Of a stretch of 5,642 nucleotides of DNA, positions 1 through 4,011 are shown piece after piece. The first letter of the stretch is position 1, and every line of letters starts with the position of its first letter. The notes beneath the pieces were generated by a model. That model saw only the letters and a program-made list of their open reading frames with translations, was not told where the DNA came from and made no database searches. Location: NCBI GenBank assembly GCA_023395695.1, contig JAEWYJ010000062.1, forward strand, positions 1 to 5,642, given 5' to 3'. Both the position numbers and the translations under genes were made by a program. Source of the stretch: Bacillota bacterium. GTDB lineage: Bacteria; Bacillota; Clostridia; Oscillospirales; Ruminococcaceae.

Positions 1-152
1 ATCCCCGACAGGTCAGCCAGCATGGTGGTTGTGGCGACAACATTTATTCGACCGTCCGCTGTGTTTTTATCTGTTCCAGACGTAGCACAACCCGCGAGCA
101 GCATCAAAAGACTGCAAGCCACACATAAAAAGCTTTTAAAACTCAGGTTCAT
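1..152 (-). CDS. Metal ABC transporter substrate-binding lipoprotein (TroA/ZnuA-like), N-terminal fragment
   Basis: Only the first 50 codons are present; the gene continues beyond the left edge. The protein starts MNLSFKSF, followed by a hydrophobic stretch and the lipobox LAGC (residues 19-22), so it should be a lipoprotein with Cys22 lipidated and anchored to the outer face of the membrane. After a short polar linker (SGTDKNTADG) comes INVVATTTMLADLSG, which resembles the first beta strand and helix of the TroA/ZnuA/MntA cluster A-I solute-binding proteins. In that family the protein captures Mn2+, Zn2+ or Fe2+ for an ABC permease. The start is supported by AGGAGG at 162-167, nine bases upstream. 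It lies 31 nt downstream of the MntR-like repressor on the same strand, so it is probably co-transcribed with its regulator. The metal-binding His/Asp residues lie outside the window, so the metal cannot be read here. Confidence 0.85.
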   Translation of the reverse strand, partial: MNLSFKSFLCVACSLLMLLAGCATSGTDKNTADGRINVVATTTMLADLSG

Positions 153-183
153 GGATGGAATCCTCCTAAAAATATAATTGGCG

Positions 184-840
184 TTATGGCGTCTGCACTT
201 CATCTACATAGATTTGGCAGGCAGCCTTATAACTGATTTGAACGCGCTCACCCTCAAGGTCCAGCGTCAGAGGGCCCTCATATGCGCCGGTCTCCACAAT
301 TTTGACAGCGCTCCCAATAACGATGCCGGCTTGCTGCAAATAGTCCAGCAGCGCCTTTTCCTCGGTCACGCGCCGGATGCGGGAGGTTTCTCCCACCGGC
401 AGCTCATGCAGCGGCTGCAGCGCGGCGCCGCTCACCTGCCCGTTGGGCTGGGGAATAGCGCTGCCGTGGGGACAGTACGCCGGATAATTCAAAAACCGGT
501 CCAGTCGCTCGGTCAGGCGCGCGGGTGTAATATGCTCCAGCAACTCCGCGTCCTCATGCGCTTCACTCCACGAGTAGCCGAGATGCCGCATCAAAAACAC
601 CTCCCAAAGGCGATGCCCCCGCACCAACGAAACGGCAATGCGCATGCCCTCGTCGGTCAGGCGGGAGCCTTTGTATGCCTCGTAATGAATCAGTCCCTCG
701 CGGCTGAGCTTTCCCAGCATTTCGGTAACCGAGGCAGGCGCAATTTGCAACGCTTTGGCGATGTCTTTATTGGTGACAAGCCGTTTTATGCCGCCAAGCT
801 TATAAAGCGCTTTCAGATAATCTTCCTTATTGGGTGTCAT
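184..840 (-). CDS. mntR: DtxR/MntR-family metal-dependent transcriptional repressor with C-terminal FeoA/SH3-like domain
   Basis: This 218-aa protein has three parts. A winged helix-turn-helix occupies about residues 5-65 (EDYLKALYKL, then DIAKALQIAPASVTEMLGKL, then GLIHYEAYKGSRLTDEG). A metal-binding dimerisation domain covers about 66-135, and an SH3/FeoA-like domain about 145-215. Length matches long DtxR/IdeR-type proteins rather than the roughly 140-aa Bacillus MntR. Ligand positions align with MntR: D7, H76, E99, E102, H103; Glu99 stands where DtxR has Cys102, which favours Mn2+ over Fe2+. The MntR Glu11 position is Lys10 here, closer to DtxR (Arg). A CPHG motif is at 123-126. The ATG at 840 is chosen because GGGAGGA lies six bases upstream and the protein then starts at the family's usual point; the longer in-frame ORF to 966 would overlap the small peptide gene. 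It probably represses its own operon through the palindrome at 1029-1044. Metal specificity is inferred. Confidence 0.9.
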   Translation of the reverse strand: MTPNKEDYLKALYKLGGIKRLVTNKDIAKALQIAPASVTEMLGKLSREGLIHYEAYKGSRLTDEGMRIAVSLVRGHRLWEVFLMRHLGYSWSEAHEDAELLEHITPARLTERLDRFLNYPAYCPHGSAIPQPNGQVSGAALQPLHELPVGETSRIRRVTEEKALLDYLQQAGIVIGSAVKIVETGAYEGPLTLDLEGERVQISYKAACQIYVDEVQTP

Positions 841-846
841 ATTGTA

Positions 847-853
847 TCCTCCC
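847..853 (-). promoter_or_regulatory. Ribosome binding site of the MntR-like gene
   Basis: On the minus strand GGGAGGA sits six bases before the ATG at 840. It fixes the start at MTPNKEDYL rather than at an upstream in-frame ATG at 966, which has no such site. Confidence 0.8.
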
Positions 854-887
854 GTTGTTAAACGTGTTTGTATACCGGTTTGGGTTC

Positions 888-995
888 CTATATTCCCAAA
901 AGTATTAAAATCCATCCTGCCAGCAGGACGAGCGCCGTGACTATCAGGGTCCATATCTTCCGGCAAAAAAGCCTTCTAATATAATCGTCCATCAT
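888..995 (-). CDS. Small single-span membrane peptide (35 aa), first gene of the metalloregulator operon
   Basis: The frame reads MMDDYIRRLFCRKIW, then TLIVTALVLLAGWILILLGI and a TAG stop. An acidic start (MMDD) is followed by a basic patch (RRLFCRK) and one hydrophobic helix of about 20 residues reaching the C-terminus. By the positive-inside rule the N-terminus should stay in the cytoplasm. A GAGGG site lies five bases before the first ATG (995) and eight before the second (990-992); either could be used. The gene lies between the palindromic operator (1029-1044) and the MntR-like gene, whose ATG is 47 nt downstream, so it should be metal-regulated and the first translated product of the transcript. 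I do not recognise a family. Possible roles, all inferred, are a modulator of the downstream metal transporter or a leader peptide. Reality as a gene rests on the RBS, operon position and clean transmembrane pattern. Confidence 0.62.
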   Translation of the reverse strand: MMDDYIRRLFCRKIWTLIVTALVLLAGWILILLGI

Positions 996-1028
996 ATTTT
1001 CCCTCGCAACAGCTTATGTTTATTATAT

Positions 1029-1044
1029 TTTAGGTATACCTAAA
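1029..1044. promoter_or_regulatory. Perfect 16-bp palindrome, probable DtxR/MntR-family operator
   Basis: TTTAGGTATACCTAAA is a perfect inverted repeat with no spacer. The TTAGG...CCTAA arms resemble operator halves of the DtxR/IdeR/TroR family (IdeR boxes begin TTAGG and end CCTAA). It lies just downstream of one candidate -10 (1054-1059) and exactly fills the 17-bp spacer of a second possible promoter (-10 at 1022-1027), so bound repressor would block either. A further half-site, CCTAAAT, is at 1062-1068. That it binds the adjacent MntR-like protein is inference from position and sequence. Confidence 0.75.
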
Positions 1045-1053
1045 TATAATTAT

Positions 1054-1081
1054 ATTATACTCCTAAATATCTGGAATGCAA
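1054..1081 (-). promoter_or_regulatory. Candidate sigma-A promoter of the metalloregulator operon
   Basis: On the minus strand TTGCAT (1081-1076) and TATAAT (1059-1054) are separated by 16 bp. The -10 is perfect and the -35 keeps the TTG. Transcription would begin near 1047, directly at the edge of the palindromic operator, leaving a leader of about 50 nt before the small peptide gene. An alternative is ATTATA (1050-1045), 17 bp, TATAAT (1027-1022), which has a poorer -35 but places the operator precisely in the spacer. Confidence 0.45.
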
Positions 1082-1106
1082 TACACATTAAAAACTTCCA
1101 AAAAAT

Positions 1107-1139
1107 TTAGCCTCAGGAAAAAAGGTTTCCTGAAACTAA
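1107..1139. repeat. Extended imperfect dyad with 8-bp perfect core stem
   Basis: TCAGGAAA (1113-1120) and TTTCCTGA (1126-1133) pair perfectly around a five-base loop AAAGG. After a 2-bp mismatch the dyad continues with TTAG (1107-1110) and CTAA (1136-1139). On the minus strand the stem is followed, after GGC, by TAAATTTTTT, so it might terminate leftward transcription arriving at the metalloregulator operon, but the T-run is displaced. No gene feeding into it is visible. A protein-binding site is an equal possibility. Confidence 0.5.
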
Positions 1140-1344
1140 TTTATGTGTTTTGCCGCAAAGTGTTACAGCATCTTTGGCGGGTCGGCCGCGCATACGAAGA
1201 ATACCCTTTCTTCTGTGACCCAACCCTGTGCTGTCGCGTCACATAGCGAATAGTATGTCCTGCATTTCACACATATCGGTTTGTCGCCATAGTCTGTAAT
1301 ACGCCCACTTTTCTTAGTAAACAAGCTAAAAGGAGTGACTTATT
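1140..1344. other. Intergenic stretch before the cysteine-rich peptide gene
   Basis: Together with 996-1139 this forms about 349 bp without a gene. In this part I see only a weak inverted repeat, TGTGAC (1214-1219) with GTCACA (1238-1243), and the RBS AAAGGAG just before 1345. No convincing sigma-A promoter pair was found. A loose sigma-K-like pattern, AC (1269-1270), 17 bp, CATAGTCTG (1288-1296), is present but deviates from CATAnnnTA at its last base. Confidence 0.4.
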
Positions 1345-1434
1345 ATGTTTCTCTGGCCTTTGCTGTTCCTAGGCGTTTTCGGTTGCTCAAACGGTTGCAA
1401 CAACTGTTGTTGCAGATGTAATCGGTTCCGTTAA
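1345..1434 (+). CDS. Cysteine-rich small peptide (29 aa), unknown function
   Basis: The peptide begins MFLWPLLFLGVFG, a short hydrophobic segment, and continues CSNGCNNCCCRCNRFR: six cysteines (14, 18, 21, 22, 23, 25) in the last 16 residues, ending in basic residues. AGGAG at 1331-1335 lies nine bases before the ATG. Thirteen bases after the TAA begins a strong intrinsic terminator, so it looks like a free-standing short transcription unit. I do not recognise a family. The clustered cysteines suggest metal (Zn or Cu) binding or disulphide cross-linking; the hydrophobic N-terminus suggests membrane association, but it is too short and uncharged for a standard signal peptide, and VFGC is a poor lipobox. 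Alternatives are a spore-structural or antimicrobial peptide, neither shown by the sequence. Nearby metal-regulation and sporulation genes make both contexts possible. Confidence 0.6.
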   Translation: MFLWPLLFLGVFGCSNGCNNCCCRCNRFR

Positions 1435-1446
1435 ATATATTCCTTC

Positions 1447-1479
1447 AGGCTTGCTGTAAAAAGCAAGCCTTTTTGTTTT
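1447..1479 (+). terminator. Intrinsic terminator of the cysteine-rich peptide gene
   Basis: AGGCTTGCT (1447-1455) pairs perfectly with AGCAAGCCT (1462-1470) around a six-base loop GTAAAA, followed by TTTTGTTTT. It is a textbook Rho-independent terminator and supports the idea that a real transcript ends here. Confidence 0.92.
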
Positions 1480-1612
1480 CTCTATTAATCGCTATATTTT
1501 TATCTTCTCTGGGTATTCTGAATTTTGCGCGATACGATGTACAAATATCAAGGCATGTACGTGCTTTTAAAAACCCGGCAGAATACACAAGCACATTAAA
1601 AATTAAAATATT

Positions 1613-1641
1613 TACCATTCGCATACGCTCATGGTATAATA
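1613..1641 (+). repeat. 29-bp direct repeat, copy 1 (TACCAT...ATGGTA hairpin)
   Basis: It starts TACCATTCGCATACGCTC and ends ATGGTATAATA. It matches the copy at 1723-1751 at 28 of 29 positions (A at 1623 versus T at 1733). The ends TACCAT and ATGGTA form a 6-bp stem with a 12-nt loop. It contains TTACCA, 17 bp, TATAAT with an upstream TG, so it could also act as a promoter. Confidence 0.85.
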
Positions 1642-1663
1642 GCCGCAAGACGGCTATTATACC
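1633..1663. repeat. Perfect 13-bp inverted repeat (strong hairpin)
   Basis: GGTATAATAGCCG (1633-1645) and CGGCTATTATACC (1651-1663) flank the five-base loop CAAGA. The left arm overlaps the end of repeat copy 1, so the TATAAT of that repeat is mirrored on the other strand. There is no T-run on either side, so it is not an ordinary terminator. It looks like part of a small palindromic element. Confidence 0.85.
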
Positions 1664-1718
1664 GGCACGATGCGCAACGGCTCGCCGCTTAACGCGACAA
1701 CCGCCTTTTGATGCGCAA

Positions 1719-1751
1719 ATTATACCATTCGCTTACGCTCATGGTATAATA
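1719..1751 (+). repeat. 29-bp direct repeat, copy 2, within a 10-bp stem hairpin
   Basis: The second copy (1723-1751) lies 110 bp after the first. Here the dyad is longer: ATTATACCAT (1719-1728) pairs perfectly with ATGGTATAAT (1741-1750) around a 12-nt loop TCGCTTACGCTC. Two GATGCGCAA direct repeats (1669-1677 and 1710-1718) also lie between the two copies, adding to the impression of a duplicated or mobile palindromic unit. Confidence 0.85.
1742..1750 (+). promoter_or_regulatory. Candidate extended -10 promoter element for the peroxiredoxin gene, carried by the repeat
   Basis: TGGTATAAT is a perfect extended -10 (TGnTATAAT). At the -35 position ATACCA (1722-1727, 17 bp upstream) is a poor match, which extended -10 promoters can tolerate. 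A start near 1757 would give a leader of about 68 nt before the peroxiredoxin ATG. The same element occurs in copy 1, with a better -35 (TTACCA). Whether either is used cannot be told from sequence. Confidence 0.4.
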
Positions 1752-1824
1752 AGAAAACACAGAGGAGTATGCCTGCTCCGGCCGGCCCCGCTCCCCGCAT
1801 ATTCAAATACAGGAGGGAACAAAT

Positions 1825-2277
1825 ATGAACGCAATTCAAGCAGGCGCCAAAGCCCCCGATTTCACGCTGCAGGACGGCTTTGGCAAGGAAATCAAGCTCT
1901 CGGACTATCGGGGCAGGCAGGTGCTGCTGTCCTGGCATCCGCTGGCCTGGACCAGCGTATGCACCGACCAGATGCGTGCGCTGGAGGTGCATTTCGACGC
2001 CTTTGCCGAAAAGAATACCGTCGCCATTGGCCTGAGCGTTGATGCTGCCCCCAGCAAAAAAGCGTGGGCAACAGTTCTGTCCATTGAGAATACACCCCTT
2101 GTCAGCGACTTCTGGCCGCAGGGCAAGGTCTCTCAGGACTACGGCGTGTTTATGGAAAGCCACGGCTTTTCCGGCCGAGTCAATGTCCTCATTGATGCGC
2201 AGGGTATCGTCAAATGGGTAAAGGTCTATCCCCTCAGAGAGCTGCCGGATATCAATGAGGTACTGGCGGTTCTGTAA
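1825..2277 (+). CDS. Single-cysteine peroxiredoxin, AhpE-like (AhpC/TSA superfamily)
   Basis: A 150-aa thioredoxin-fold peroxidase that reduces hydrogen peroxide, organic hydroperoxides or peroxynitrite in the cytoplasm. The N-terminal GAKAPDFTLQD and LSDYRGRQVLLSWHP are typical. The catalytic set is visible: Pro39, Thr43, Cys46 (WTSVCTDQM) and Arg118 (SGRVNVLID). Cys46 is the only cysteine in the protein, so it must be a 1-Cys enzyme that relies on an external thiol for recycling. The stretch SDFWPQGKVSQDYGVF (94-109) closely resembles mycobacterial AhpE, as does the length (about 153 aa there). AGGAGG at 1811-1816, eight bases before the ATG, fixes the start. It appears monocistronic, with repeats upstream and a long hairpin downstream. 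The motif tryptophans (Trp37, Trp42) replace the more usual phenylalanines. The electron donor is unknown. Confidence 0.93.
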   Translation: MNAIQAGAKAPDFTLQDGFGKEIKLSDYRGRQVLLSWHPLAWTSVCTDQMRALEVHFDAFAEKNTVAIGLSVDAAPSKKAWATVLSIENTPLVSDFWPQGKVSQDYGVFMESHGFSGRVNVLIDAQGIVKWVKVYPLRELPDINEVLAVL

Positions 2278-2301
2278 ACCGAACAGCCGGACGCACCAAA
2301 C

Positions 2302-2320
2302 GAAGGGATATACGCCCTTC
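2302..2320. repeat. Short hairpin downstream of the peroxiredoxin gene
   Basis: GAAGGG (2302-2307) pairs with CCCTTC (2315-2320) around a seven-base loop. No T-run follows, so termination here is unlikely without help; it may protect the mRNA 3' end. Confidence 0.35.
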
Positions 2321-2366
2321 CGTGTCTACGCACAATGCAAGGCAAATTAATTGAAATTTATGAAGC

Positions 2367-2420
2367 ACACCCCCGGAGCCAGACCGTATGATATACCGTC
2401 TGGCTCCGGGGGTGTTATTA
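2367..2420 (+). terminator. Long GC-rich hairpin, probable terminator after the peroxiredoxin gene
   Basis: ACACCCCCGGAGCCAGAC (2367-2384) pairs perfectly over 18 bp with GTCTGGCTCCGGGGGTGT (2398-2415). The 13-base loop contains a small GTAT/ATAC dyad. It is followed by only an interrupted T-rich tail, TATTAT, so it is a very stable stem with a weak tract. On the minus strand the following sequence (GCTTCATAAATTT) is also only moderately T-rich. It separates the peroxiredoxin transcript from the dipicolinate genes. Confidence 0.65.
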
Positions 2421-2521
2421 TGCCGAAAACCGACAGCTATCGCTTGGGTTCCGGCGTGATTTGGGGCGCTTATCAGGCGCTTTTAAAAACCGTCGCCATT
2501 TCCCGCAGATGACCGCCAATC

Positions 2522-2548
2522 ACAAATTTTTTCGCTTCTCATATGATG
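2522..2548 (+). promoter_or_regulatory. Weak candidate sporulation (sigma-K-like) promoter before dpaA
   Basis: AC (2522-2523), 16 bp, then CATATGATG (2540-2548) fits the AC/CATAnnnTA pattern of mother-cell sigma-K promoters except for the final base. In Bacillus subtilis the orthologous spoVF operon is transcribed by sigma-K. Against it, the start site would fall near 2555, inside the ribosome binding site (2553-2559), leaving almost no leader. Confidence 0.22.
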
Positions 2549-2566
2549 ACATAAAGGAGTGAGTTT

Positions 2567-3421
2567 ATGTCCTTTGCTCTGGATATGGCCGTCTTTGGCG
2601 GTGACAAACGCCAGATATACCTGGCGCAATCGCTTGTGGAAAAGGGGTATTCCGTCGGTACTTATCGGCTGTTTGAAAGCATGTCGGTCAAGGGCTGCAC
2701 CGAACTGCATACATTTGATGAGCTGTTCGACAAATGCCGCGTACTGATAGGGCCGATTCCTTTTATAAAAAACCTTATGCCGGCCAATCAGCTGACCGCA
2801 GTCTTTGAACAGCGGCTCAAAAAACAGCATCTGCTGCTGGGTGGTGTCATCCCCCCTGCCCTTGTGCAATTTTGCGCGCAAAACAGCATAGCCTGTCATG
2901 ACTTGATGCGCAACGAAAAGGTTGCCATATTAAACGCCATTGCCACGGCGGAAGGCGCTATTATGGAGGCCATTGCGGCCAGCCCCGGCAATCTTCACGG
3001 CAGCAGTTGCCTTGTGCTGGGGTATGGACGGTGCGGCAAAATATTGGCCGATAAGCTCAGGGGGCTGAGTGCGCGGGTAACGGTCGCCGCCAGGTCTGAG
3101 GAAGCGCTTGCCTTTGCGGAGGCCTCGGGCATGCGACCCATTCACCTGTCCGCAATTAAGGGCCTCTTGCCGGATTGCGATTTTATCTTTAACACCATTC
3201 CGGCCCTGATATTGGATAGCGGCTGTCTGGCACTTTTGAGCGCTGAGACGGCCATTATTGACATTTCATCCGAGCCCTGGGGGGTGGATTATGACGCCGC
3301 CGCCCAAAGAGGGCTTGTCGCCAGATGCGCTCAGGGACTGCCCGGCAAAGTAGCCCCCAAGGCCTCGGCAGACATTTTATCCGATGGCATTATGACGATA
3401 CTGAAGGAAAGAGGTGGCTAA
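2567..3421 (+). CDS. dpaA: Dipicolinate synthase subunit A
   Basis: A 284-aa dehydrogenase-like subunit; with DpaB it converts the lysine-pathway intermediate formed from dihydrodipicolinate into dipicolinic acid in the sporulating mother cell. Dipicolinate is loaded into the spore core with Ca2+ and gives heat resistance. The N-terminal domain has the family motif AVFGGDKRQIYLA (8-20), then LIGPIPF (60-66) and RNEKVAILNAIATAEGAI (115-132). A Rossmann NAD(P)-binding domain follows with GYGRCG (152-157) and strand LVLGYG. The tail shows IDISSEPWGVDYDAA (231-245) and GLPGKVAPKASADI (257-270), both characteristic. Length is close to B. subtilis SpoVFA (about 297). AAAGGAG at 2553-2559 precedes the ATG by seven bases. 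It is immediately followed by dpaB, so the two form one operon; the lysine genes that accompany it in Bacillus are not seen here. Confidence 0.95.
   Translation: MSFALDMAVFGGDKRQIYLAQSLVEKGYSVGTYRLFESMSVKGCTELHTFDELFDKCRVLIGPIPFIKNLMPANQLTAVFEQRLKKQHLLLGGVIPPALVQFCAQNSIACHDLMRNEKVAILNAIATAEGAIMEAIAASPGNLHGSSCLVLGYGRCGKILADKLRGLSARVTVAARSEEALAFAEASGMRPIHLSAIKGLLPDCDFIFNTIPALILDSGCLALLSAETAIIDISSEPWGVDYDAAAQRGLVARCAQGLPGKVAPKASADILSDGIMTILKERGG
3411..3417 (+). promoter_or_regulatory. Ribosome binding site that sets the GTG start of dpaB
   Basis: GAGGTGG lies inside the last codons of dpaA, six bases before the GTG at 3424. An ATG at 3422 is followed at once by TGA and cannot be the start, so the GTG is the sensible choice. 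Confidence 0.7.
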
Positions 3422-3423
3422 AT

Positions 3424-4011
3424 GTGACCATTAGCGGAAAAAAAGTGGGCATTGCCCTGACCGGATCCTTTTGCACCTTTGACAAGGTTTTTGAACAAAT
3501 TGAGCGCCTGACGGCGGCGAAGGCCGACGTGTATACCATATTCTCTGAACGCGCCCAAAGCACCGATACCCGCTTTGGCAAAGCGGCGGATTTTTTAAAA
3601 CGTGCCGAGGCTTGCACGGGCCATATGCCCATTACCACCATTACCGAAGCGGAAAAGCTGGGGCCAAATAACCTGCTGGACATTATAGCGGTCGCCCCCT
3701 GTACCGGCAATACGCTGGCAAAGCTGGCAAACGGCATGACCGATTCCGCGGTGCTTATGGCCGTCAAGGGTCTGCTGAGAAACAACAAGCCGATTGTTAT
3801 AGGCTTATCTACAAACGATGCCCTGGGCGGCAATCTGCAAAATATCGGCACACTGATTAACAAAAAAAATATTTATTTCATCCCTTTCGGGCAGGATAAT
3901 TATAAGGGCAAGCCAAACTCGATGATTTCTAATTATAATTATACAATTGCCGCTTTGCAGGAGGCTCTGGACGGCAGGCAGCTACAGCCTGTCATTCTTG
4001 CCCCGCAATAA
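3424..4011 (+). CDS. dpaB: Dipicolinate synthase subunit B (flavoprotein family)
   Basis: A 195-aa protein of the flavin-binding HFCD-type flavoprotein fold, partner of DpaA in making dipicolinic acid. It aligns along its whole length with SpoVFB as I recall it: VGIALTGSFCTF (8-19), STDTRFG (46-52), GHMPITTITEAEKLGP (66-81), IAVAPCTGNTLAKLANGMTDS (88-108), NNKPIVIGLSTNDALG, then IYFIPFGQDNYKGKPNSMI and the ending LQPVIL. Length matches the family (about 200 aa). The start is the GTG at 3424, 2 nt after the dpaA stop. An earlier in-frame start at 3325 would add 33 residues unlike the family and overlap dpaA. The tight spacing implies translational coupling, expected for two subunits of one enzyme. 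No clear terminator follows. Confidence 0.95.
   Translation: MTISGKKVGIALTGSFCTFDKVFEQIERLTAAKADVYTIFSERAQSTDTRFGKAADFLKRAEACTGHMPITTITEAEKLGPNNLLDIIAVAPCTGNTLAKLANGMTDSAVLMAVKGLLRNNKPIVIGLSTNDALGGNLQNIGTLINKKNIYFIPFGQDNYKGKPNSMISNYNYTIAALQEALDGRQLQPVILAPQ

Noticed and set aside
178..861. Long plus-strand ORF of 227 codons
   Set aside because: It is antisense to the MntR-like gene, which has clear family motifs and an RBS; the ORF protein shows no recognisable pattern.
841..966. N-terminal extension of the MntR-like protein to an ATG at 966
   Set aside because: No RBS at 966, the extra 42 residues are unlike the family, and it would overlap the small membrane peptide gene.
1613..1751. CRISPR array
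   Set aside because: Only two repeat copies, the 81-bp spacer holds its own hairpin and repeats, and no cas genes are present in the window.
1473..2042. Plus-strand ORF of 189 codons running into the peroxiredoxin gene
   Set aside because: It starts inside the terminator tract and crosses the repeats and the peroxiredoxin in another frame; composition is not protein-like.
1720..2163. Minus-strand ORF of 147 codons, and the similar one at 1445-1648
   Set aside because: Both owe part of their length to the reverse reading of the 29-bp repeat (YHERxRMV); the first is antisense to the peroxiredoxin and the second crosses the terminator.
2420..2512. Possible 30-aa ORF beginning ATGCCGAAAACC just after the long hairpin
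   Set aside because: Its only RBS-like sequence, GGGGGTG, is locked in the 18-bp stem, and the peptide has no distinctive features.
3325..3423. Upstream in-frame start for dpaB
   Set aside because: It would overlap dpaA by nearly 100 bp and add residues absent from the SpoVFB family; the GTG at 3424 has a proper RBS.
3390..3863. Minus-strand ORF of 157 codons
   Set aside because: It is a shadow of dpaB, whose full-length family match is clear.
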